Assembly: GCA_965232575.1 (NCBI GenBank)
Contig: CBDDPZ010000009.1
Location: 248,001-312,000, forward strand
Length of the DNA: 64,000 bases
Origin: Bin5 sp965232575
GTDB lineage: Bacteria > Chloroflexota > Anaerolineae > Caldilineales > Caldilineaceae
Direction: 5' to 3'
Shown here: in pieces, positions 19,082 through 27,207 of the stretch
Position numbering within the stretch: position 1 is the first letter of the stretch
Layout of the letters: each line of letters starts with the position of its first letter
Translations under genes and position numbers: made by a program
Notes under the pieces: generated by a model
Databases searched by the model: none
What the model was told of the DNA's origin: nothing
What the model saw: the letters and a program-made list of their open reading frames with translations, nothing else

Positions 19082-19237
19082 TCAACTCTCCTTTTCAATT
19101 ACCCCCACATACTGCCCGCCGCCGGCGCCAATGAATTCAGCGACGCGCCACCCGGTTCCATCCACAATCTCCTGCATCTCCGCCTGAGAGACCATCAGAT
19201 AGTCGAACTTAGTGGTTGTCCATCTTAACCGCCCGTG
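19082..19237 (-). pseudogene. C-terminal remnant of a SAM-dependent methyltransferase
   Basis: In one minus-strand frame ending at a TGA at 19082-19084 the DNA encodes FDYLMVSQAEMQEIVDGTGW, followed by RVAEFIGAGGGQYVGVIEKES. As I recall, this is the usual C-terminal end of a group of small class I methyltransferases. An in-frame stop lies just upstream of 19237, and no methyltransferase core is found before it, so only the tail survives. It lies between the uronate dehydrogenase gene and the sugar-acid dehydratase gene. Confidence 0.5.
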
Positions 19238-19310
19238 CTATAAAGAGCAAGCAGACGCCTATCAAAATGCAAGACGGTTTGCAGTAGATTTCTTCGTAAA
19301 GGAGATGACC

Positions 19311-21338
19311 ATGGCCGCCAAGAATGTCAGCAGAATTCCGGTAGACAACGACGATATAAGCCTCTTCGAGGTCCAAACAAATGCCGCTGGTCCCACCGGC
19401 TCCCTGCCTCTGGACGAAGAGTTCCTGCGCAACGCGCCCAGCGGCGACATCTTCGGACTCACGCAGGATGCCGGCATGGGCTGGAGCCCGCGGCGCCTGC
19501 GTAACCCCGAGTTCCTGATTCTCAGCACGCAGGGCGGGATTCGCGCCCCGGACGGCACGCCTGTTGCCCTTGGATACCATACGGGACACTGGGAGGTCGG
19601 ACTGTTGATGGAGACGGCGGCCGAGAGGCTTAAGGAGCTCGGCATGGTGCCCTTCGCCGGCTTCGTCACCGACCCCTGTGATGGCCGCTCGCAAGGCACG
19701 ACCGGAATGATGGACTCACTCCCTTATCGTAACGACGCCGCCATCGTCCTGCGGCGGTTGATCCGTTCATTGCCTACACGAAAGGGGGTCATGGGTATCG
19801 CCACGTGCGACAAGGGTCTACCCGCGATGATGATCGCCCTCGCAGCGCAACGGGAGATGCCGGTAGTGATAGTGCCTGGCGGCGTTACCCTTCCCCCCAG
19901 TCACGGCGAGGACGCGGGGAAAGTACAGACAATCGGCGCCCGCTTCTCCCACGGTGAAATCACGATGGAGGAGGCGGCGGAACTGGGCTGCCGCGCCTGT
20001 GCATCGCCCGGCGGCGGCTGCCAGTTTCTCGGCACTGCCGCGACGGCTCAGGTTGTTGCTGAAGCATTGGGTCTTACTCTTATGCATGCCGCGCTTGCGC
20101 CTTCGGGACAGTTGCTTTGGAGAGAGTTGGCTGATCGGTCTTCTCAGGTTTTAGTATCACTACACGAAAATAAAATGACATGCGCCGATATTCTTACAAA
20201 AAAAGCCCTTCACAACGCCATGGTCGTGCACGCTGCGTTTGGCGGTTCGACCAATTTGCTGCTGCATATACCAGCTGTCGCCCATGCGGCAGGGCTGCCG
20301 CGCCCATCCGTCGCCGACTGGCAGCGCGTCAATGCGGACGTGCCCAGGTTAGTTGACGTCCTGCCCAACGGACCCAAAGGCCATCCCACAGTTCAGGCAT
20401 TTCTCGCCGGAGGGGTGCCGGAGGTAATGCTCCACCTGCGCGATCTGGACCTCCTGCATCTGGACGCGCTTACCGTCCATGGGCGTCCGCTGGGCGAACT
20501 GCTCGACGAATGGCAGAGCAGCGAACGTCGCAAGCGTTTGCGTGAGCGGCTTTTTGCAGCCGACGGAGTCGACCCGGACGACGTCATTATGGACCCAAAG
20601 ACGGCGGCGGCGCGCGGGCTGACCAGCACCGTCACGTTCCCCACAGGCAACCTGGCTCCGGAAGGATCTGTGATAAAGAGCACGGCCATCGATCCTGCAG
20701 TTGTTGACGCGGACGGCGTCTACCGCAAGACCGGCCAGGCTCGCGTCTTTGTCAGCGAACGCGAGGCCATCGCTGCGATCAAGGGCAACCATGAGAAGCC
20801 GGTCCAGGCAGGCGACGTAATCGTACTGATCGGCCGCGGCCCTATGGGAAGCGGCATGGAGGAGACCTATCAGCTGACGTCGGCCTTGCGTTATCTACCC
20901 TTCGGCAAGGAGGTGGCTCTCATCACCGACGCGCGATTTTCCGGCGTCAGCACGGGGGCATGCATTGGGCACATCGGCCCAGAAGCCCTCGCGGGCGGCG
21001 CAATTGGCCGGGTTCGGGAAGGGGATACGATCCAGATCGAAGTGGACACTGTCAACCTTCGGGGCAGCCTCGACCTGATAGGACAGCCAAGCGGCAATGG
21101 AAGTGGGGGTAACGGCGATGGGTCGGGGCTGGCGGCGCAGCGCGAGGCCGGTTCAGAGCTTTTGGCCGGCCGTTCTCTGCATCCCGACCTGGCCGCCGAT
21201 CCGCGACTTCCTGGCGATACCCGCCTGTGGGCGGCATTGCAGGCCGTCAGCGGAGGCACCTGGGGCGGCTGCGTCTATGACACCGACCGCATTCTGGAAG
21301 TGCTCACCGCCGGAGAAAAAGCCCTGGCTCAGCAGTAG
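19311..21338 (+). CDS. D-xylonate dehydratase, YjhG/YagF family (IlvD/Edd superfamily)
   Basis: A 675-residue Fe-S dehydratase that closely follows E. coli YjhG/YagF along its length, including LPLDEEFLRNAPSGDIFGLT, DPCDGRSQGTTGMMDSLPYR, ATCDKGLPAMM, ACASPGGGCQFLGT and DARFSGVSTGACIGH. The cysteines in DPCDG, ATCDKG and the GGGCQF segment are expected cluster ligands. It would dehydrate D-xylonate or a related aldonate to a 2-keto-3-deoxy acid. A frame opens at 19212, but AAAGGAG 6 nt before the ATG at 19311 decides the start. A Gly/Asn/Ser-rich insert near residues 595-610 is a local oddity. Confidence 0.93.
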   Translation: MAAKNVSRIPVDNDDISLFEVQTNAAGPTGSLPLDEEFLRNAPSGDIFGLTQDAGMGWSPRRLRNPEFLILSTQGGIRAPDGTPVALGYHTGHWEVGLLMETAAERLKELGMVPFAGFVTDPCDGRSQGTTGMMDSLPYRNDAAIVLRRLIRSLPTRKGVMGIATCDKGLPAMMIALAAQREMPVVIVPGGVTLPPSHGEDAGKVQTIGARFSHGEITMEEAAELGCRACASPGGGCQFLGTAATAQVVAEALGLTLMHAALAPSGQLLWRELADRSSQVLVSLHENKMTCADILTKKALHNAMVVHAAFGGSTNLLLHIPAVAHAAGLPRPSVADWQRVNADVPRLVDVLPNGPKGHPTVQAFLAGGVPEVMLHLRDLDLLHLDALTVHGRPLGELLDEWQSSERRKRLRERLFAADGVDPDDVIMDPKTAAARGLTSTVTFPTGNLAPEGSVIKSTAIDPAVVDADGVYRKTGQARVFVSEREAIAAIKGNHEKPVQAGDVIVLIGRGPMGSGMEETYQLTSALRYLPFGKEVALITDARFSGVSTGACIGHIGPEALAGGAIGRVREGDTIQIEVDTVNLRGSLDLIGQPSGNGSGGNGDGSGLAAQREAGSELLAGRSLHPDLAADPRLPGDTRLWAALQAVSGGTWGGCVYDTDRILEVLTAGEKALAQQ

Positions 21339-21444
21339 CATGAAATCGACCGCAAATGGGTCTTATCGCTCGACGCCGGCCGCTATTCAGGAATAGGGGT
21401 ACGTTTCGCACTGTTGTGCATCACTGTGCATCAGCGGCTGCCGT

Positions 21445-22104
21445 CTAGGGATCGCTGCAGTCACGGGTGAACCCACACTGCGTACAGATGATTTTGCAGT
21501 GGCGTTTGTCCACCTCGCCGCCGCACAGCCAGCAGAAGGTGTCGTCAAGCGGCTCGTAGGCCGGTACGAATTCGGTCTCCGCGACTTCAGCTCTGTGCTC
21601 GTAACTCTCGCGCTCGATGCGCTTGCCTGGTCCGTAGAAGGTGGCTTCATATCCCTGAAAGTCGCCGTCCTTGTACAGAAATTTGGCAGAAAAGTAACGG
21701 TCATCGAACAGCCACGGGATAAACAGTCGGTCTCCCGGCCACAGGTTCAGCTCCAGCAACCGGTCGTTGTCGATCCAGGCGAGCCTTCCCTCCTGGGAGT
21801 CGCGTAGCTGCCCGGTCCAGCGCTTGGCGAGGAAGAGCCACACATACCAGTCGGCCTCTCCGTCAAAGTTGGGGAAGGTAATCTGGCCGCGGAGCGCCGG
21901 GTCGAGGCAAACAAGCCCGCTTTCTTCGTAAACTTCACGCACCACGCACTCCTCGGGCGATTCACCCGGCTCAAACTTGCCGCCGAGCCCGTTCCATTTG
22001 CCCTCGTGGTAATCGTTGGCCCGTTTGACCCTGTGCAGCATGAGTGTCTGCCCGGGCCGCTGCACATAGCAGAGGGTTGCCAGCTTCAGGCTGCTATTGG
22101 TCAT
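21445..22104 (-). CDS. Nudix hydrolase with C-terminal zinc ribbon
   Basis: A 219-residue protein. The Nudix box is complete as GGKFEPGESPEECVVREVYE with ESGL following, at about residues 41-64. The N-terminus resembles 8-oxo-dGTP diphosphatases of the MutT/MTH1 type. The last 30 residues add a four-cysteine ribbon, CWLCGG then CTQCGF, that is not part of the usual fold and may bind zinc and nucleic acid or a partner. The ATG lies 2 nt after the stop of the E1-beta gene, so the two are probably translated in tandem. Confidence 0.85.
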   Translation of the reverse strand: MTNSSLKLATLCYVQRPGQTLMLHRVKRANDYHEGKWNGLGGKFEPGESPEECVVREVYEESGLVCLDPALRGQITFPNFDGEADWYVWLFLAKRWTGQLRDSQEGRLAWIDNDRLLELNLWPGDRLFIPWLFDDRYFSAKFLYKDGDFQGYEATFYGPGKRIERESYEHRAEVAETEFVPAYEPLDDTFCWLCGGEVDKRHCKIICTQCGFTRDCSDP

Positions 22105-22106
22105 GT

Positions 22107-23093
22107 TCAGAACGCCGCCAACTCTTGCGCACGGGCGTAGATCTTCTGCGCGCTGGGCCGGTATGCGTCTTCCAACGTGGGGCTGAAGGGAACGGGTACA
22201 TCCAGGCCCGTCAACCGCTGGACCGGCGCGTCAAGCCACTCAAACACCTCCTGAGCGATCAGCGCCGCCACTTCCGCGCCGACTCCGGTGTTGCCTGTGG
22301 CGCTGTGAACGATCAGTACTTTACCGGTCTTGCGGGCGGTTTCCAGGATGGCGCCGGTGTCCAGGGGCTTGAGCGTGCGCAGATCCAGGATCTCGGCTTC
22401 AATACCCTCTTCCGCCAATCGCCCGGCGGCCTCCTGGGCTTCCCGCACTTGTGCGCCATAGGTGATTATCGACAGGTCGGCGCCCGCGCGCGCTGTGTGA
22501 GCCGCGCCGATGGGTACGGCGTACTCGCCCGCCGGCACCGGTCCGCGCTCGGAACGGTAGAGGATTTTGCTCTCCATGTAGATGACGGGATTGTTGTCTC
22601 GAATGGCTGCGATCAGGAGGCCCTTGGCATCGGCCGGCGTGGCGGGCGCCACGACTTTGAGGCCGGGCGCGTGTGTGAACCACGCCTCCGGATTCTGGCT
22701 GTGGAAGGGGCCGGAGCGAAGCCCGCCATCGCAGGGCGCGCGAATCACCCACGGCACAGGCGCGCCCCATCGATAGTGGTTGGTGGCGGCGAACTGGACG
22801 ATGCTGTCGAAGCCGCTGGAGATGAAGTCGGCGAACTGCATTTCGATCACAGGCCGCATTCCCATCAGCGCCATGCCGGTGCCCATGCTGATGAAGGCGT
22901 TCTCGCACATGGGGGTGTTGAAGATGCGCTCAGGCGGGTATTTCTCGGTCAGCGGCTTCGTCACCTTGAACGCGCCGCCGAAGGGGCCGGCCACGTCCTC
23001 GCCGAAGATGATCACCTCCGGGTCGCGCGCCATCTCGACATCCAGGGCCTCGGTGATCGCCGCGATGTAGGTCAAATCCTGCGTGCCGCTCAT
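22107..23093 (-). CDS. 2-oxoacid dehydrogenase E1 component, beta subunit
   Basis: A 329-residue thiamine-diphosphate enzyme subunit. It shows the family stretches IFGEDVAGPFGGAFKVT, NTPMCENAFISMGTGMALMG, DFISSGFDSIVQFAA and the C-terminal transketolase half with VHSATGNTGVGAEVA. It resembles pyruvate or acetoin dehydrogenase E1-beta. The frame opens at 23159, but an ATG at 23093 with GGAGG 9 nt upstream gives the normal family length. No E1-alpha, E2 or E3 gene is beside it: upstream is a divergent toxin-antitoxin region and downstream a Nudix gene, so its partner must be encoded elsewhere. Confidence 0.9.
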   Translation of the reverse strand: MSGTQDLTYIAAITEALDVEMARDPEVIIFGEDVAGPFGGAFKVTKPLTEKYPPERIFNTPMCENAFISMGTGMALMGMRPVIEMQFADFISSGFDSIVQFAATNHYRWGAPVPWVIRAPCDGGLRSGPFHSQNPEAWFTHAPGLKVVAPATPADAKGLLIAAIRDNNPVIYMESKILYRSERGPVPAGEYAVPIGAAHTARAGADLSIITYGAQVREAQEAAGRLAEEGIEAEILDLRTLKPLDTGAILETARKTGKVLIVHSATGNTGVGAEVAALIAQEVFEWLDAPVQRLTGLDVPVPFSPTLEDAYRPSAQKIYARAQELAAF

Positions 23094-23457
23094 CTCATCT
23101 GTCCTCCCGGATTCCGCGCCTGTGCGGGGTATGCGGACCGCCTGCAGGTATTTTACCAATGATTCCTGGGGCTTTCCTATTGCGAGCGCAGGTTGAACGA
23201 GAGATCACGAGCGTTTTTGCCGGACCGTTTCGATCCAGCGAGGGGGCAGAGTAGTGCAAATGGGCGAATCATGCAACTCCTGGGGTATTGCTGGGCCATT
23301 CAGAACATATGTTATACTGTGGCAACTTGCGCAGCGACCACTGCCCGGGCGCCGGGTACGATGCTTCGGCGCTCTACGCGCGGTCACATAAGCAACTATA
23401 TGGCTTGGCCGACGGCAGCGAGGTCAGGCTTGAAAGCACAACCGGTGACGAGGAATT
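23094..23457 (+). other. Gene-free stretch between divergent genes
   Basis: These 364 nt separate the minus-strand E1-beta gene from the plus-strand antitoxin gene and must hold both promoters. TATACT at about 23312-23317 on the plus strand is a possible -10 box for the antitoxin operon, with only a poorly spaced TTGCTG upstream. Nothing else is recognised. Confidence 0.4.
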
Positions 23458-23715
23458 ATGGCGACTGTACTGATCCGGCAATTGGATGACGAAGTCGTAA
23501 GGCGGCTGGAGCAACGCGCCGCTGGAAACGGACGCGCTCTTGAAAGCGAAGTTCGCCACATTTTAGAACAGGTCGCTGGGGACGACATGGAGGAAAAGAG
23601 ACGCGCATTTCGGGAATTGTCCAAGAAAATGAGAGAACTTACCAGTGACCGCCCCCATACGCCATCCCATATTCTGATCCGTGAAGATCGCGACAGCGGG
23701 CATGGGTCTGCGTGA
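23458..23715 (+). CDS. FitA/VapB-like ribbon-helix-helix antitoxin
   Basis: An 85-residue protein. The first 40 residues form a ribbon-helix-helix domain: a strand ATVLIRQLDDEVVRRLE, then the typical FitA stretch GRALESEVRHILEQ. The C-terminal half is charged and would wrap the toxin. The ATG at 23458 has GAGGAA just upstream. Its TGA stop overlaps the ATG of a truncated vapC toxin gene in the usual TGATG arrangement. The antitoxin itself looks intact. Confidence 0.82.
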   Translation: MATVLIRQLDDEVVRRLEQRAAGNGRALESEVRHILEQVAGDDMEEKRRAFRELSKKMRELTSDRPHTPSHILIREDRDSGHGSA

Positions 23716-23804
23716 TGCGATTGGTGGTGGATGCCAGTTCTGTCATCAGATGGTCAATTGACACACGAACTTTGGAGGTCAACAGAAGATGTCTTCTGAA
23801 ATAA
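23715..23804 (+). pseudogene. Truncated VapC/PIN toxin remnant
   Basis: The frame encodes MRLVVDASSVIRWSIDTRTL and ends after 29 residues. The first 15 residues match the N-terminal strand of PIN-domain toxins, including the first catalytic aspartate in VVDAS. The remaining 100 or so residues, with the other acidic active-site residues, are missing. The reading frame then runs into the leader of the next antitoxin gene. A deletion joining vapC to the hicB region is the simplest explanation. Confidence 0.72.
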
Positions 23805-23998
23805 TCTTTGAAGTGACCGAAGCTGTCGAAGGCGGTTACAACGCACGGGCATTGGGATACAGCATTTTTACACAGGGGGAGGACTGGACCGACCTCAAAG
23901 AAATGGTGAAAGACGCAATTCGATGCCACTTTGAGGATGACTGTATGCCCAAAATAGTAAGGCTTCACCTTGTCAGAGAAGAGTTGATCTCAATATGA
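23789..23998 (+). CDS. HicB-like antitoxin
   Basis: A 69-residue protein with the fold of short HicB-type antitoxins: EAVEGGYNARALGYSIFTQG, then DLKEMVKDAIRCHF. Similar proteins are often misnamed as 2-oxoisovalerate dehydrogenase subunits, but the overlapping downstream gene is a HicA toxin and settles the identity. GAGG at 23776-23779 serves as the ribosome site. Its TGA overlaps the ATG of the next gene by 4 nt. It appears intact and has no DNA-binding extension. Confidence 0.82.
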   Translation: MSSEIIFEVTEAVEGGYNARALGYSIFTQGEDWTDLKEMVKDAIRCHFEDDCMPKIVRLHLVREELISI

Positions 23999-24245
23999 GA
24001 CTGCCACGTGATTTGTCGGGCGACGATCTGATCAAATTGTTGCGTCGCTACTACGGCTATCGGACCTTCGACAAAGAGGCAGCCATGTCAGCTTGACCGT
24101 GGAAATCAGGGGCAAAGAACGTCGAGTGACTGTCCCACTCCACCGTCAGTTACGCGTAGGAACGTTGCATTCGCTTCTGAGCGATGTAGCTGAACAGTTT
24201 GAGTTGACGCGGGATGAAGTTCGGCGAAAGCTACTTGATCAGTAG
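23995..24245 (+). pseudogene. HicA-like mRNA interferase toxin with frameshift
   Basis: The ATG at 23995 encodes MRLPRDLSGDDLIKLLRRYY and then GYRTF, in phase with HicA. It leaves the frame near 24066 and stops at 24094-24096. In the next frame the expected HicA continuation follows: RQRGSHVSLTVEIRGKERRV, then VPLHRQLRVGTLHSLLSDVA, ending at a TAG at 24243-24245. The catalytic-region GSH motif is therefore downstream of the shift. One missing base near 24066 would restore a toxin of about 83 residues. There is also a doubled Tyr. This could be true decay or an assembly error. Confidence 0.8.
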
Positions 24246-24473
24246 CTGGGATCGATGCTCTTGTTGCGGGCGACCTTCTTATTGAGTTCGGGCCTTATCA
24301 ATTCGTCATCAGGCAATTCTTATCAGGAAGTTCCTGTAACCACAGACTCTTCCTCAGAGAGCAACATTAGGGGACAGGATGATTCTCTCATGCTTCACAC
24401 TTTCGAGTACATAGTTCGAGAGTCCCTATTGAAATGGTGGAATTCTATGTCATCTGAGGCGTAACAAATCAAC

Positions 24474-26108
24474 ATGACAAATCATAATTCGACCAACAAA
24501 CTCTACTTCGGCGACAACCTCGACATCCTGCGCCAGCACGTCGCCGACGAAAGCGTTGACCTGATCTACCTCGACCCGCCCTTCAACTCCAAAGCCACCT
24601 ACAACGTGCTGTTCCGCGAGAAGAGCGGCGAACAGTCGGCCGCGCAGATCACCGCCTTCGACGACACCTGGCACTGGGGCCTGGAATCCGAATCCGCCTA
24701 CCATGACGTGGTGGTGGACGGGCCGAAAGCGTTGGCCGACCTGCTCCAGGCCATGCGCTCATTCCTGGGCCAGAACGACATGATGGCCTACCTCACTATG
24801 ATGGCGCAGCGAATTGCAGAACTACACAGAGTGCTCAAACCTACAGGCAGCATCTATCTACACTGTGACCCTACAGCGAGCCATTACCTCAAACTGCTGA
24901 TGGATGCAATGTTTGGCGCAGGCAATTTTAGAAATGAAATCATTTGGCGGCGCACGACAAGCCATAGCGACGCTAAAGGTTTCGGAAGTGTCCACGATTC
25001 AATCCTTTTCTACAATAAAGGAAACCAATTCTATTGGAACAAAGTTTTTCAGCCTCTGAATGCAGATTACATCGAAAACTATTATCGCTATGAAGATTCA
25101 AACATGCGCAGGTTCATGTCAGCTGATCTGTCTGCTGCGGGTCCAGGACCAGAGAGAATGTTCGGCGAACGCGGCGCAATTCCCCCTCCTTCCGGGCGAC
25201 ATTGGATGTATGATGATGCCGGAATCGAACGACTACTGAAAGAGGACAAAATATATTGGACCAAAAATGGGGTACCCAGGCTGAAGGTCTATCTGGATGA
25301 GCATCCTGGGCTTCCTGCCCAAGACGTTTGGGATGACATACTTCCGCTACGATCATGGCACAAAGAACGCCTCGGCTACCCTACCCAGAAGCCCGAAGCG
25401 CTGCTCGAACGCATCATCAACGCCAGCAGCAACGAGGACGACGTCGTCCTCGATCCGTTCTGCGGCTGCGGCACCGCCATCGTCGCGGCCGAACGGCTCA
25501 ACCGCCGCTGGATCGGCATCGACGTCACCCACATCGCCATCACCCTCATCCGCCACCGTCTGCGCGACTCCTTCGGCGAGGAGCTGCGCCCCTACTCCGT
25601 CCTCGGCGACCCCAAGGACCTGCCCAGCGCGGCCGCCCTCGCCCAACAGGACCGCTACCAGTTCGAGTGGTGGGCGCTCGGCCTGGTGGACGCCCGCCCC
25701 GCCCAAGACAAACGCAAGGGCGCGGATTCGGGCGTGGACGGCTATATCAACTTCTTCGACGACGGCAGCGGCAAAGCCAAGCGCGTCATCGTCCAGGTCA
25801 AGAGCGGCCACGTGCAGCGCAACCAGATCGCCACGCTCAAGGGCGACATGGCGCGCGAAAAAGCCGAGATCGGCCTTTTTGTCACCCTGGAGCCGCCCAC
25901 CGCGCCGATGCGCAACGAAGCGGCCGCGGCCGGCTTCTACGAACCGAGCCATTTCCTGGACCACAAGTTTCCGCGCGTGCAGATCCTCACGATCGAGGCG
26001 TTGCTGTCCGGCGCGCAAGCCGAATACCCGCGCTTTGCGCCCCAGGCGACTTTTCGTAAAGCGCCGCGTCGTTTACGGCAGCGGAGAGAACAGAAGCGGA
26101 TGATTTGA
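24474..26108 (+). CDS. Adenine/cytosine-N4 DNA methyltransferase fused to Mrr-like nuclease domain
   Basis: A 544-residue protein. The amino-methyltransferase motif IV is DLIYLDPPFNSKATYNVLF near residue 35, and the AdoMet motif I is VLDPFCGCGTAIVAAERLNR near residue 327, an order of the beta class. Residues about 120-295 between them should hold target recognition. After residue 390 comes a PD-(D/E)XK domain of the Mrr type: GADSGVDGYINF, then RVIVQVKSGHV. One chain thus may both modify and cut DNA. The central segment is visibly richer in A+T than both flanks. The ATG has only a distant GAGG. No separate specificity gene is present. Confidence 0.9.
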   Translation: MTNHNSTNKLYFGDNLDILRQHVADESVDLIYLDPPFNSKATYNVLFREKSGEQSAAQITAFDDTWHWGLESESAYHDVVVDGPKALADLLQAMRSFLGQNDMMAYLTMMAQRIAELHRVLKPTGSIYLHCDPTASHYLKLLMDAMFGAGNFRNEIIWRRTTSHSDAKGFGSVHDSILFYNKGNQFYWNKVFQPLNADYIENYYRYEDSNMRRFMSADLSAAGPGPERMFGERGAIPPPSGRHWMYDDAGIERLLKEDKIYWTKNGVPRLKVYLDEHPGLPAQDVWDDILPLRSWHKERLGYPTQKPEALLERIINASSNEDDVVLDPFCGCGTAIVAAERLNRRWIGIDVTHIAITLIRHRLRDSFGEELRPYSVLGDPKDLPSAAALAQQDRYQFEWWALGLVDARPAQDKRKGADSGVDGYINFFDDGSGKAKRVIVQVKSGHVQRNQIATLKGDMAREKAEIGLFVTLEPPTAPMRNEAAAAGFYEPSHFLDHKFPRVQILTIEALLSGAQAEYPRFAPQATFRKAPRRLRQRREQKRMI

Positions 26109-26163
26109 GTTATGAATGACTATACGAAATTTTATGTACAGGACAGCACACTCGGAGGCCACA

Positions 26164-27051
26164 GTGAACGTAGAAATTCGCGATGAAAGATTCCGCGCCG
26201 TTGTCGGCGACGACGTTGAGATCGAGGAGGTCGGCAGCGGCTTTGAATTCACCGAAGGGCCGATCTGGAACCACGTGGAGAAGCATTTGATCTTCAGCGA
26301 CATACCCGGCAACATCATGCGCCGCTGGCGGCCCGACGGCGCGATTGAAACCTGGCGCCAGCCCAGCAACATGGCCAACGGCAATACCTACGACGGCCAA
26401 GGGCGAGTCGTGACCTGCGAACACGCTACCAGCCGGGTGACCCGAACGGAGAGTGACGGCTCTGTGACGGCGCTGGCAACGCATCACGGTGACAAGGAGC
26501 TCAACAGCCCCAACGATATAGTCGTCAAGAGCGACGGCTCTATCTACTTCACCGACCCAAGCTTCGGGCGCATGGAGTACTTCGGCCGGCCGCGGGAGCG
26601 GCAACTTTCCTTTCAGGGCGCTTACCGGCTCGACCCGGACAGCCGCGAGCTTACGCTGCTCGTCGACGATTTCGACCAGCCCAACGGCCTCTGCTTCTCA
26701 CTGGACGAGTCGCAACTCTTCATCAACGACACGATGCGGGCGCACATACGCGTCTTCGACGTGAACAGTGAAGGTATACTCGAAAACGGCCGCGTCTGGG
26801 CCGAGGTCACAGGGGGCAGCGACGGCGCGCCCGACGGCATGAAGGTCGACGGCGAGGGCAACCTCTATGTGACAGGGCCGGGGGGAATCCACGTTTTTGA
26901 CCCGGACGCCGCCCGTCTCGGCGTCATAAAGATGCCCCAGGGCTGCGCCAACTTCTGTTGGGGCGATGACGACTTGAAAAGTCTGTTTGTAACCGCCAGC
27001 ACGTCGCTCTACCGAGTGCGTGTTCAGGTTGCAGGAAGACGAACGTTTTAG
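26164..27051 (+). CDS. SMP-30/gluconolactonase-family protein (paralogue)
   Basis: About 295 residues, homologous along its length to the lactonase at 17026, with FTEGPIWN, MANGNTYDGQGRVVTCEHAT, NSPNDIVVKSDGSIYFTDPS and QPNGLCFSLDESQLFINDT carrying the expected metal ligands. The frame is open from an ATG at 26116, but GTG at 26164 with GGAGG 5 nt before it is the better start and removes a poorly conserved extension. It follows the methyltransferase-nuclease gene by about 55 nt. Function as a lactonase is by family only. Confidence 0.85.
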   Translation: MNVEIRDERFRAVVGDDVEIEEVGSGFEFTEGPIWNHVEKHLIFSDIPGNIMRRWRPDGAIETWRQPSNMANGNTYDGQGRVVTCEHATSRVTRTESDGSVTALATHHGDKELNSPNDIVVKSDGSIYFTDPSFGRMEYFGRPRERQLSFQGAYRLDPDSRELTLLVDDFDQPNGLCFSLDESQLFINDTMRAHIRVFDVNSEGILENGRVWAEVTGGSDGAPDGMKVDGEGNLYVTGPGGIHVFDPDAARLGVIKMPQGCANFCWGDDDLKSLFVTASTSLYRVRVQVAGRRTF

Positions 27052-27207
27052 CGGCTGCTGAAGGCAGTTGTCGAAGACCGCAAGAGGTTCGCGCAGGAGA
27101 CGCTTTCGTCACACGCGGGTCACAGAGATTGACGAATCGCGACCGCTGGGCTAGGTTTGTCCGGAAGAGCCAACACGATATTCAGCAGAACTGGGAGAAT
27201 CAAAGGA

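Noticed and set aside
22044..23162. A 372-codon frame opposite the E1-beta gene
   Set aside because: It lies antisense to a clear enzyme gene, with low-complexity composition and no motif.
24255..24464. A 69-codon frame between hicA and the methyltransferase gene
   Set aside because: It is a Ser-rich translation without family resemblance or ribosome site, and probably chance.
25353..26018. Long frames opposite and beside the nuclease half of the methyltransferase fusion
   Set aside because: The Arg/Ala/Pro-rich translations are by-products of high GC; the main frame holds the catalytic motifs.
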